From NCBI GenBank assembly GCA_964396845.1, contig CAYNGH010000019.1:1-36039 (forward strand): DNA of 36,039 nucleotides, read 5' to 3'. Position numbers and translations under genes: made by a program. Numbering within the stretch: the stretch's first letter is position 1; every line of letters begins with the position of its first letter. Source of the DNA: CAYNGH01 sp964396845 (GTDB taxonomy: Bacteria > Vulcanimicrobiota > JAJTBE01 > CAYNGH01). Below, one piece after another: positions 1 through 7,864 of this stretch. The notes below the pieces were generated by a model. That model was given only the letters and a program-made list of their open reading frames with translations. It made no database searches and was not told the DNA's origin.

Positions 1-8
1 TCGAATAG

Positions 9-62
9 ATGGTGATGGGCAAATATCTTCTGGCGATTTTGCTGTTTCTCCTGGCCATCTAA
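9..62 (+). other. Short hydrophobic reading frame, probable severed N-terminal membrane anchor of the next gene
   Basis: ATG at 9 opens 17 codons (MVMGKYLLAILLFLLAI) ending in TAA at 60-62. A TAG at 6-8 lies in the same frame, so the frame starts here and is not the tail of an earlier gene. It is in the same frame as the TPR/HD-GYP gene at 66, separated only by TAA and one Leu codon. If the TAA were sense, the product would have one N-terminal transmembrane helix followed directly by positively charged residues and the first TPR. That arrangement is typical of an anchored TPR protein. The link is inferred. Confidence 0.45.
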
Positions 63-65
63 CTG

Positions 66-1556
66 ATGCGCCGGTATATCAAGGCTCATTTTCACCTGGG
101 GCGCGCCTTTGCCAATCAGGGCAACTATGCCAAGGCCATTGAGATTCTTGAAAAGGTGCTGGAATTCAATCCCAGGTTTGTCAATGCCTATTTCGAACTG
201 GGCCATATTTACGAAAAACAGTACCTCATGGACAAGGCCATCACCCAGTATGAACTGGCTCTGCGACTGGAACCAGATTATAAGGAAGCCAATTTTCACC
301 TGGGCATTCTCTATAAAAACCTGGGGAAGCTGGATGCAGCCCTCAACTATCTCAACAAGACCGTGGAGCTTGACAGCAGTGAGGGAGATGCCTATTATTA
401 CATGGGCCTTATTTATCTGAACCGGGGGGAGCATGACCGGGCCATCGAGATGTTCGGCAAGTCCCTAAAAATTATGCCGGAACATTCCTTTGCCCATTAC
501 AGCCTTGGACTGGCTTATTACCAGATGGAACGCCTTGATGACGCGGTGGAGGAATATAAAAAAGCCCTTGCCCTCAATCCCGGCGACACCCAGGCCCATA
601 ATGCCCTGGGGATGGCTTTCCTGAAGGCTGAGGATTTCGATGACGCTGTAGAGCATTTTAACAATGTTCTCAAAATCAATCCCCGGGACTGCTATGCCCA
701 TTATTATTTAGGAGCCGTCAGCTTTCGCACCCACCACTATTCCGAGGCCATCGAGGAATTCCACAAGGCCGTTGAAACGGGGCCTTCTGATGTCTATCGC
801 AGTTTTACAAGCGGGGCTCACCTGCTGAGGGAACGCCAGTTTGAAGAAGCTGTGGCGGAGTTTCAAAATGCCGCCACCCATACTCCCGCCAGCGAATCGG
901 ATTTATCCCTTTTTGCCACCCTTCAGCTTCTTTCCACCACCGCTCTGGAGCAGGCCAAGCAGAATGCAGTTTATCACCGGCGCTACGATGAAGTCAGCAG
1001 TTTTACCTCCGGCTTTGCCAGGGTCATCAGCCACATTGTTGATGAACGCAGTCCCGAGAGTTTCAATCATTCCTTCCGGGTATCGGAAATCAGCGGGGTA
1101 ATTGCCCGCCAGTCGGGCCTTTCCGACAGGGAAATTCGGGAAGTCCGCATGGCAGGGCTTCTTCATGATCTGGGGAAGCTCAAGATTCCCCGAAAAATCC
1201 TCAGGACTCCCCCCACCAGGCTTGATAAAGAAGACCTGAAGATACTCTATTCCCATCCCATCGAGGGATACGAGCTGTTGAAGGATATTGCCGGTTTTGA
1301 GAATATCGCCAATATTGTTCTGTGTCATCACGAACGTTACGATGGAAGAGGTTTTCCCCGTCGCCTCCGGGGGGATTCCATCCCCATGGGGGCACAAATT
1401 GTTTCTGCTGCGGATTACTGGGACAAGCTGATCAACCAGAAGAAGCTTTCTCCCGCGGCGGCCCTGGATCACCTGCTGGGCCTTCGATACAAGAGCTATT
1501 CATCGGAGATTATCAATATCTTCCTGTCGGTGGTGGATGACCTGTTGTTGATCTAA
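66..1556 (+). CDS. TPR repeat protein with C-terminal HD-GYP-type phosphohydrolase domain
   Basis: The 496-residue protein has about eight consecutive 34-residue TPR units (residues 4-275), then a linker and an HD-GYP-type domain (about 320-496). Visible metal-site motifs are HDLGK at residue 367, a His in YSHPIEG, HHERYDGRGFP at 421, and AADYWD. The signature is GFP instead of GYP. HD-GYP domains typically hydrolyse cyclic dinucleotides such as cyclic-di-GMP, so the likely role is nucleotide-second-messenger turnover with TPRs as the partner-binding part. There is no good Shine-Dalgarno sequence before ATG 66, and an in-frame hydrophobic segment sits just upstream behind a TAA. The real gene may therefore begin at 9. 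Its end overlaps the convergent kinase-like gene by four bases. Family call is strong; substrate is unknown. Confidence 0.85.
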   Translation: MRRYIKAHFHLGRAFANQGNYAKAIEILEKVLEFNPRFVNAYFELGHIYEKQYLMDKAITQYELALRLEPDYKEANFHLGILYKNLGKLDAALNYLNKTVELDSSEGDAYYYMGLIYLNRGEHDRAIEMFGKSLKIMPEHSFAHYSLGLAYYQMERLDDAVEEYKKALALNPGDTQAHNALGMAFLKAEDFDDAVEHFNNVLKINPRDCYAHYYLGAVSFRTHHYSEAIEEFHKAVETGPSDVYRSFTSGAHLLRERQFEEAVAEFQNAATHTPASESDLSLFATLQLLSTTALEQAKQNAVYHRRYDEVSSFTSGFARVISHIVDERSPESFNHSFRVSEISGVIARQSGLSDREIREVRMAGLLHDLGKLKIPRKILRTPPTRLDKEDLKILYSHPIEGYELLKDIAGFENIANIVLCHHERYDGRGFPRRLRGDSIPMGAQIVSAADYWDKLINQKKLSPAAALDHLLGLRYKSYSSEIINIFLSVVDDLLLI

Positions 1557-2884
1557 TCATCAGCCTCAGCCTGATAAATTTCATCGTCATCATCATCGTG
1601 AAACAAGTTCTTCCGTTGAAGACGATCTATTTCAATCACAGGTCTTCCGCTGATTCGCCTCAGGAGATCCACCAGGCTGTCCAGGTCTTCTGTGCGGATG
1701 AAAAGCTTCTTTCCATTCACCAGATGAGCTGTGACCCGGAAGCCTCCCTTCCGGCGGGTAAATTTTATCACCTGGGACCATGAATAGGCCTTGTCCTGTC
1801 CCGGCCCTTTCAAAGTAAAACCCAGCTCCCCGATTTCATAATGAAAAAACGAAGTGTTCTTCACCACCACAGCCCCGATGAAACATGCAAGAACCATAAC
1901 ACCCGCCAGCAGTGACAGGGGCATAGGCATCAGGGGGGCCATTATTCCTCCGGCCACAATCGGAAACAGAAGGATTTTGATGATTTTGTTCTGATAGTCC
2001 TGATCCTTGTCCTGGTTGTGATAGCCACCACGGATCTGGCCGATGTTTGTGAAGTTGCCGGGATCTGACACCGCAAAGCTGGGCATGTCCAGGGACTGGG
2101 ATGCAAACAGGTCCTCCCGGAGTTTTCTTATATCGGGATAGCGATCCACAGGATCGGTGAAGATGCAGTTGATGATGGTGTTGGACAGCTCCCAGCCCAT
2201 GTCGTATTGTTTCAGATCGCCGGTGTCTTCCAGCACTGCGATGGTTTTGCCTGTCAGCATGAAAAACAGCAGTGCCCCAAAGGAGAATATATCTGCCCGG
2301 CTGTTCACCGATTCAAATTCTGCCACCTCCGGGGCCATGTAATCCGAGTCGATGAGCCGGGCTTCTTCGGGGTCAACCCTTTCTCCCATGGCCCGGGCAA
2401 AGGAAAAATGAACAAGGGAAACCTGGTTGTTTTCATCCACCAGAACACTGTCGGGGGAAAGCCCCAGATAAATGAACCCCTTGCGGTGTATTTCGTCGAT
2501 GGCTCCCAGAATCTGGCCGGAAATATCCCGAACCCGATCCAGGTCCATGTGGGTTTTTACCAGTTGGGATAAGGGCTGTCCACTGCGGAACTGTCGGATG
2601 AGATAATCCACATCCTCCGATGAGAAAAAATCCATGGCCACTGGTACCGAGGGATGCTCTAACTTTTTCATCAGTTCGAACTGCCGTTCCAGGGGAGATC
2701 TGGCGGTTCGTGGTTCTGCATCTTCGTCGGTCTTTTGGCGGGCCTGCTTGAGAACCAATCGATCCCCGGAAAAAATCTGGACAGCTTCATAGGTGTGTGA
2801 AAGAGGATCCGAGCCCAGAAGGCCGGTTATCCGATATTTTCCCTCAATCTTGTCGCCGGTTTTCAAGGCGCTGTTTTCATTCAT
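1553..2884 (-). CDS. Membrane-anchored protein-kinase-fold protein, probable pseudokinase
   Basis: This 443-residue protein has a Ser/Thr kinase fold (about residues 15-270), two hydrophobic helices (about 305-345), a PH-like beta-rich segment, and an acidic tail with five Asp in a row. The ATP-anchoring Lys (VLK, residue 46) and an APE-like motif (YMAPEV) are kept. The HRD catalytic loop reads YLG (139-141) and the DFG motif reads HFS (159-161). Both catalytic aspartates are therefore missing and the glycine loop is degenerate. It probably binds partners or nucleotide without phosphotransfer. ATG 2884 is chosen over an in-frame TTG at 2890. It follows the PHP gene by 12 bases and is likely co-transcribed with it. 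The kinase-fold call is firm; the inactivity is inferred from motifs. Confidence 0.8.
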   Translation of the reverse strand: MNENSALKTGDKIEGKYRITGLLGSDPLSHTYEAVQIFSGDRLVLKQARQKTDEDAEPRTARSPLERQFELMKKLEHPSVPVAMDFFSSEDVDYLIRQFRSGQPLSQLVKTHMDLDRVRDISGQILGAIDEIHRKGFIYLGLSPDSVLVDENNQVSLVHFSFARAMGERVDPEEARLIDSDYMAPEVAEFESVNSRADIFSFGALLFFMLTGKTIAVLEDTGDLKQYDMGWELSNTIINCIFTDPVDRYPDIRKLREDLFASQSLDMPSFAVSDPGNFTNIGQIRGGYHNQDKDQDYQNKIIKILLFPIVAGGIMAPLMPMPLSLLAGVMVLACFIGAVVVKNTSFFHYEIGELGFTLKGPGQDKAYSWSQVIKFTRRKGGFRVTAHLVNGKKLFIRTEDLDSLVDLLRRISGRPVIEIDRLQRKNLFHDDDDDEIYQAEADD

Positions 2885-2896
2885 AAGCAAAACTGT

Positions 2897-3556
2897 TCAC
2901 ACAGGGTATTTACAATGGGATGCCATGAATCCCCGGGAGTACTCTGTCTTTACGCCTGGCCTGATTTTTCCCTGCTTGATCTGGGTTACCAGGTCAATAA
3001 TGCTGTTCACCGGTTCTTCAAACTCCGTCCAGGCATCCATAAACATGTTGCAATGGTGGGCATCAGACCCGCCGGTGACGGGGAGGTTCATATATTGGGC
3101 TGCCCGGATTGCCAGCTGGTTGTTCCGGGGACAGCTGTGGAGGCAGTTTCCGTTAATACCTTCCACCGCATCAACAAAGGGAGCCACCACATCCCGGAGC
3201 CTGTCCACCTGAGCAGGGGACATCAGCCGGTATGGATGTGCCCAGATTACCGCCACATCGGGCCGGGGCAGAAGATCCACCGGGAATCTCTTCTTTATTC
3301 TGTGGAAGTCCCCAAGATTGGAACCCAGCAGTATGAAATCCCCCCACTGGTTGGTAATTTCCATCCCGGCATAATACTGGATTCCAGCAGATTCAAGGGC
3401 CGATCGAAGATAAGGTGCATCCCCGGTGCAGTTGTGGTGATTGGTGGTAACCACTGCCCCGAGGCTCATGGCCAGGGCCAGTTCTGTCAGCTCCCGGGGA
3501 GTGAATACAGAACAGGAAGATGCGGTGGTATGGACATGAAGATCTATTCTGGTCAT
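2897..3556 (-). CDS. PHP-domain metal-dependent phosphoesterase
   Basis: The 219-residue protein is almost entirely one PHP domain, the usual size for stand-alone members. Metal-ligand motifs appear in order: DLHVHT near the N-terminus, TTNHHN, GMEI, WAHPYR and GSDAHH. PHP proteins are TIM-barrel-like hydrolases that bind two or three metals and cleave phosphoesters, for example histidinol phosphate, nucleotides or DNA ends. Nothing here identifies the substrate. A GGGGGAG sequence lies about 12 bases before ATG 3556. The gene is immediately upstream of the pseudokinase gene on the same strand, so the two probably form one transcript. Cytoplasmic; no signal peptide. Confidence 0.85.
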   Translation of the reverse strand: MTRIDLHVHTTASSCSVFTPRELTELALAMSLGAVVTTNHHNCTGDAPYLRSALESAGIQYYAGMEITNQWGDFILLGSNLGDFHRIKKRFPVDLLPRPDVAVIWAHPYRLMSPAQVDRLRDVVAPFVDAVEGINGNCLHSCPRNNQLAIRAAQYMNLPVTGGSDAHHCNMFMDAWTEFEEPVNSIIDLVTQIKQGKIRPGVKTEYSRGFMASHCKYPV

Positions 3557-3738
3557 GGTCTGTTGAAGCTCCCCCAGGGCATTATCTGTTTTTAATCTTT
3601 TCCCTGTGAACTATTTTTTATACTCCAGCGGGAAAACCTTCAGGATAAAGCATAAGATGAAGTATAATTTGGTTGCACCGGAGGAATCCTGTCCTGCCGG
3701 AGGAAGTGATAATTACATGTTTTGAGGTGGTGTTTCAT

Positions 3739-4303
3739 ATGTTGTTTATGGGGTCATCCTGGAAAAAAGGGCTGTTTCTGTGGGGGATCATGCTGATTCT
3801 TGCGGTGGGAGGTTCCCTTCCTGCATGGGGAGATCCCGTGACAGAGCCAGGCCAGTTTGTGGAAGACATGGTTCATTTCATTAAAAATGAAGATCAGCAG
3901 GGGCTGATTAATTATATCGAGGCGAATCCCAATACGGCCCGGAAGGTTTTCTGGAATCTCCTCTCGGCAGTGGAAGAAAAGATTGATGCCGGTGAACCGG
4001 TGGACAGCCAGAAGATTCAGCTGGTGGATACCCTGGTCCAGATAATCGCCCTGGTTTTCAAGGAAAAAGGCGATGATTCTCTGGCCCTGGAATATGCCCG
4101 GTTTCTTGATCGGGTGAAGGCGAAGATGAATGAATCCCCGGAGCCGTCACCGCCGGACACATCGTCTTCCTCGGGGGCCGAATCTGCCGGTTCCCTGGAT
4201 CGGGAACTGACTCAGCTGGAATACCGCTTTGCCCGGGGAGATGTGAAGCCTGAGGATGAGAAGAGGCTCACGGAGCTTTATGATGAGCTGTTAAGAAAAA
4301 AAG
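3739..4303 (+). CDS. N-terminal part of exported TPR-CHAT protein (cut by scaffold gap)
   Basis: ATG 3739 has GAGGTGG eight bases upstream and opens a clear signal peptide (charged start, hydrophobic LFLWGIMLILAVGG, then PAWG before the mature part). An earlier in-frame start at 3673 would put an unlikely extension before the signal. The mature part is helical, contains a Ser/Pro-rich linker near 4130-4190, and runs into the N block at 4304. The sequence after the block resumes in another frame as part of a TPR-CHAT protein. The simplest reading is one gene spanning the gap, whose true length is then not exactly 10 bases. A TATAAT-like box at 3663-3668 could be the promoter, with a poor -35. 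Confidence 0.65.
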
Positions 4304-4313
4304 NNNNNNNNNN
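4304..4313. other. Assembly gap (10 N)
   Basis: Ten unknown bases. The frame before the gap (codon starting at 4303) and the frame after it (codon starting at 4314) are joined only if the real gap is one base longer modulo three. Ten is therefore probably a placeholder length. Confidence 0.95.
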
Positions 4314-6908
4314 CGGGGAGAGATAGTTGCCCGGCTGCAGGCCAATGTGGGATTTTTCAGCTCCAGCATCGATGTACGTAATAACACCATCAACGAAATC
4401 GCCCCGAAACTGGGGGATGCAGATACCACCATCCGTCTGCTGATGAGGCAGGGAGATGTTTATTACCGGGCCAACCAGCTAAACGAAGGGGAAAAATTTT
4501 TCCTCCGGGCCTTGGAGCTTTCCAGAAAAGGGGATTCTCCTGTTGCCCGGCTGGGACGATCGGTGTCTTCCGTGAATCTGATGTGCGCTTATCTCTTCCG
4601 GGGCGATGAGAAACAGTTCACCAGGACCCTTAAGGAATTATTTGACGGGGGTGATATCCTGCCCCGGGGAAGGGCCGGGGTATTTGAACAGCAGGATATT
4701 TTTCTGTTTCTCCGCACCATGGATCGCTTCTACAAGACCTTGGAGCTGGAGATGATATTAAAGGCTGTGGCAGGCAACCAGAAAGAGAGAAACAAATATC
4801 TTGGGATGATGGCTTTATTTTTTACCAACTATGCCAAGGCAATTAAAGAAAGTGAGTATTTTAAGTCCCATCCCGATGACATGTTGCGGGCAAGACTCAT
4901 TCTCCTGCGGGGAGTCGGGAATCTGGCCATTCTTGGGGGGAAATATCCCCAGGCCATGAATTATTTTTCCACCCTCAGGAAGGTGATGGAACTATTTCCA
5001 AAGCAAAGTGAAGTTTTCGAGGACAGAGAGCTGAAAGCCCTTATTATTCTGGATATGGCCCAGGCCTCGGGGAAAGCCCTGCCGGATCCCGGCACGGATC
5101 CCTCCGGTTATGCAGATGGTTTTGTCAATACTCTGCAACTTTATCACGAAGCTTTTTCCTTGGCCCGGGATACCAGCAATTATAATCTTGTGCTGGACGG
5201 TCAGGAAAACCTGGCGGGGTTCCTGATTGAGAAGGGGGACCTGTCGGATCCCCAGGTCCGGGAACTGCTGAATCAATCTCTGGATCAGCTGGAGAAGATT
5301 TCCCGGGATATGAATAATCGCTATGGGATGATGATATATTACTTCACCCATGGACGGATGAAGGAAAAACTGGGCCATATGAGGGAAGCCGCCGACAGCT
5401 ATGAAAAGAGCCTTGATGTTCTGGAGGAGATTATTCTCATCAGCACCGAGAATCCTCACCAGAGGCTCAATGTGTTGAAAAAGCTGGAGATCCTCTATAA
5501 GATTGCATCGGAAGCCTGTATAAAGAGCAATCAGCCCCAGCAGGCATTCCAGATAATGAACCGGTTGAATCAGACCGTTGCTGTTTCGTCCATTGATCTG
5601 AACCAGATCCGGCCCAGAAACCGTGAGATTCGCTCCGCCCTGACGGATTACTCCCGTCTGCGGGATGAAACCCGTAAGATAGAAGACCAGCTTTCCCAGG
5701 AAAAATCCCGGCCTCAGGAAGCCAGGGATCAGGAAAGAATCGACACCCTCAGCCAGACCCTTGCCCGAACCAAGTCGGAGTTTTATCAGAGTGTCAATCG
5801 GATCCGTTCTGCCAATCCCGATTATGCCCAGCTGGTGTCGGTTCAGCCGGCGGTTTTTTCCCGGATTCAACAGACAATTCCACAGAACACGGTTCTGGTT
5901 CAATATCTGCCCACATCAGAAACCCTGTATATATTTGTGGTGACCAGGGACAACTACAGGATTGAACAGGTGAATATTTCCCAGGATCGCCTCTTTGCCC
6001 ATGTTCGCCGTTTCCGCCAGCAAATGACCCGGAGCGCGGACCGGGCAGGACGCAGGGAAATGCCCGATGAACAGTCTGTTCCCCAGATGGAGAAATCCCT
6101 TGAGTCCCTGTATCAACATCTGGTGGCCCCCATCCGGGAGGACTTGGAAGGAAAAGAGGTCCTGGCGATAATTCCCACGGGACAGCTGTATTATCTGCCT
6201 TTTCAGGCCCTGGGAAGCCCCGGAGCAGACGGGAAATTCCGCCATCTTGTAATGGATTATCAGGTGGTTTATCTTACCAGCCTGGAGCTTTATCAGTCGG
6301 CCATGGACAAGACCCCCGGAGCTGAAGGGACAATTCTGGCCATAGGGGATCCTGACGGCTCCCTGAAAAATGCCGGTGATGAAGCCCGGAATCTGCGGGA
6401 AATATTCCCCGGCGCAACTGTGTTGGTGGGAGATGAGGCCACTAAGGATCGGGTTCAGAATCCTCCTGAAAATCTCAGAATACTTCATCTGGCAACCCAT
6501 GGCTTTCTTGACGGTGACGATGTGAACCGTTCATACATACTGATGGCCGGGAGTGGTGACCGGGGCAGGCTTACTCAGGGAGAGATATTTGAAATACCCC
6601 TGCAAGGCTCATCCCTGGTAACCTTATCTGCCTGTCAGACCGCCATGGGGGAAAGATTCCCCGGCTCGGAGATTGCATCATTGGCATCGGCTTTTTCCAT
6701 TGCCGGCTCCCCCTCGGTGGTTGCCAGCCTCTGGCCTGTGGAGGATTATTCCACAAGCCTGCTGATGTCAGATTTTTATTCTAATCTCAAGGAAGGAAAC
6801 TCCAGGGGTGAGGCTTTGCGTCGGGCTCAGGCAAAGCTGATTGCCGACGGCAAGTATTCCCATCCCTTCTACTGGGCGCCTTTTATTCTTCTGGGGGACT
6901 GGCGGTAG
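4314..6908 (+). CDS. C-terminal part of TPR-CHAT caspase-like protease
   Basis: The open frame runs straight out of the N gap; a GTG at 4347 is available but is probably internal. The first 500 or so residues are helical TPR-like repeats, followed by a charged coiled stretch (about 5630-5790) and a CHAT domain (about 6130-6908). CHAT domains are caspase/separase-like cysteine peptidases. The expected dyad is present: His in LATHGF at 6498 and Cys in LSACQTAMG at 6633. The C-terminal WAPFILLGDW motif is also typical. With the signal peptide before the gap, the protein is probably exported, where it would cleave or sense envelope proteins. TPR-CHAT proteins also occur as CRISPR-associated or gasdermin-activating proteases, but no such partners are visible here. 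Confidence 0.85.
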   Translation, partial: RGEIVARLQANVGFFSSSIDVRNNTINEIAPKLGDADTTIRLLMRQGDVYYRANQLNEGEKFFLRALELSRKGDSPVARLGRSVSSVNLMCAYLFRGDEKQFTRTLKELFDGGDILPRGRAGVFEQQDIFLFLRTMDRFYKTLELEMILKAVAGNQKERNKYLGMMALFFTNYAKAIKESEYFKSHPDDMLRARLILLRGVGNLAILGGKYPQAMNYFSTLRKVMELFPKQSEVFEDRELKALIILDMAQASGKALPDPGTDPSGYADGFVNTLQLYHEAFSLARDTSNYNLVLDGQENLAGFLIEKGDLSDPQVRELLNQSLDQLEKISRDMNNRYGMMIYYFTHGRMKEKLGHMREAADSYEKSLDVLEEIILISTENPHQRLNVLKKLEILYKIASEACIKSNQPQQAFQIMNRLNQTVAVSSIDLNQIRPRNREIRSALTDYSRLRDETRKIEDQLSQEKSRPQEARDQERIDTLSQTLARTKSEFYQSVNRIRSANPDYAQLVSVQPAVFSRIQQTIPQNTVLVQYLPTSETLYIFVVTRDNYRIEQVNISQDRLFAHVRRFRQQMTRSADRAGRREMPDEQSVPQMEKSLESLYQHLVAPIREDLEGKEVLAIIPTGQLYYLPFQALGSPGADGKFRHLVMDYQVVYLTSLELYQSAMDKTPGAEGTILAIGDPDGSLKNAGDEARNLREIFPGATVLVGDEATKDRVQNPPENLRILHLATHGFLDGDDVNRSYILMAGSGDRGRLTQGEIFEIPLQGSSLVTLSACQTAMGERFPGSEIASLASAFSIAGSPSVVASLWPVEDYSTSLLMSDFYSNLKEGNSRGEALRRAQAKLIADGKYSHPFYWAPFILLGDWR

Positions 6909-6937
6909 AGGATTTAGCCGGATTTAAACAAATATGT

Positions 6938-6943
6938 TATAAT
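6938..6943 (+). promoter_or_regulatory. Candidate -10 box for the ankyrin gene
   Basis: A perfect TATAAT lies about 70 bases before ATG 7012 in an AT-rich spacer. No convincing -35 hexamer is seen at 16-18 bases, so this is tentative. Confidence 0.3.
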
Positions 6944-7011
6944 ATCAGAGGAAAATATATATTAGATACATAATCTGGAACTGGTAGCATTTCAGGGAGG
7001 TATGTCTTTAT

Positions 7012-7743
7012 ATGAAAAAGGCAGTATCAATAATCTTTGTAATCTTCTTACTGATGGCAGGCTTTCATGCCAATGCCCAGGCACAATCTTCCAAGGGCAA
7101 TACCGAACCCAACATATCTGTCCGTTCCAGCAGGATCACAACAGCCCAGGAACAACCCACCGGCAGTGCCCGGGCTCAGGAGAATGCCAGGAGGAGGGCT
7201 GAAAGAAGAGAAAGACTTCGACAGAACCCCTTTGTCAGGCTTTGGGAAGGATTTCTGATGATACCCATAGCAGTCAGAATTGGACTTCTCATTGTTCTGA
7301 TTATCATCATGTCAATTCTCTTCCGAAAGCGGAAGACCGAGAAGGTCATCGAAGGAACCCTGGAGAGTACAGAAATCCACAAGGCAGCCATGTCCGGCAA
7401 CATGGAAGAACTTGTGGCCTTTATCAACGAAGAGCCGGAAGTTGTCAACGCCAGGGACGAGGAAGGCAGAACCCCTCTGCACATGGCGGCCCTGTTCCAG
7501 CAGACCAATGTATGTGATTTTCTCATTGAACGGGGAGCCGATGTCAACGCCAAGGACAAAACAAAAAAGACTCCTCTTCACTCGGCAGCCATGGGACGGA
7601 CAAAGGCAGTCACCGTCCTTCTCATCGAAAATGGCGCCGATGTCAATGCCAAGGATGCCAGCGGTTTTACCCCCTTGCAGATGGCCGACAAGGAATGCGG
7701 AGATGTTCTTTTAAGATATGGGGCCACTCCCTCGGGAAAATAA
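7012..7743 (+). CDS. Membrane-anchored ankyrin-repeat protein
   Basis: The 243-residue protein starts with a hydrophobic signal or anchor segment (residues 4-22) and an AQAQSS cleavage-like site. A basic Arg-rich linker, a second strong transmembrane helix (about 85-103) and a stop-transfer RKRK follow. About three ankyrin repeats fill the C-terminal 120 residues, with GRTPLHMAA, GADVNAKD (twice) and GFTPLQMA visible. If the first segment is cleaved, the ankyrin part faces the cytoplasm behind one helix. Ankyrin repeats bind proteins; no enzyme domain is present. A GGGAGG sequence stands about 11 bases before ATG 7012. Another ATG at 7002 is out of frame. A strong hairpin terminator follows. 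Confidence 0.8.
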   Translation: MKKAVSIIFVIFLLMAGFHANAQAQSSKGNTEPNISVRSSRITTAQEQPTGSARAQENARRRAERRERLRQNPFVRLWEGFLMIPIAVRIGLLIVLIIIMSILFRKRKTEKVIEGTLESTEIHKAAMSGNMEELVAFINEEPEVVNARDEEGRTPLHMAALFQQTNVCDFLIERGADVNAKDKTKKTPLHSAAMGRTKAVTVLLIENGADVNAKDASGFTPLQMADKECGDVLLRYGATPSGK

Positions 7744-7787
7744 CTGTAACGATTTCTATTGGCCTGACAATTTGATTCGCTTTTTCT

Positions 7788-7811
7788 AAAGCCTCCCCAC
7801 CGGGAGGCTTT
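7788..7811. terminator. Bidirectional intrinsic terminator
   Basis: A perfect 10-bp stem (AAAGCCTCCC / GGGAGGCTTT) with a CACC loop lies between two convergent genes. It is A-rich on the left and T-rich on the right, so it can stop transcription of the ankyrin gene and of the NRAMP-type gene. Confidence 0.8.
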
Positions 7812-7864
7812 AATTGTGGGCCGTGTTAAAACCGCAAACCTGCCGGCGATGGAATTCTTCTCCT

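Noticed and set aside
1554..1577. Read-through past the TAA that ends the TPR/HD-GYP gene
   Set aside because: Only five further codons before TGA, with no domain content; this TAA is a genuine stop, which also argues against TAA being a sense codon in this genome.
4992..5903. Long open frame on the minus strand opposite the TPR-CHAT gene
   Set aside because: It lies wholly antisense to a well-supported gene, has no family motif and no ribosome binding site.
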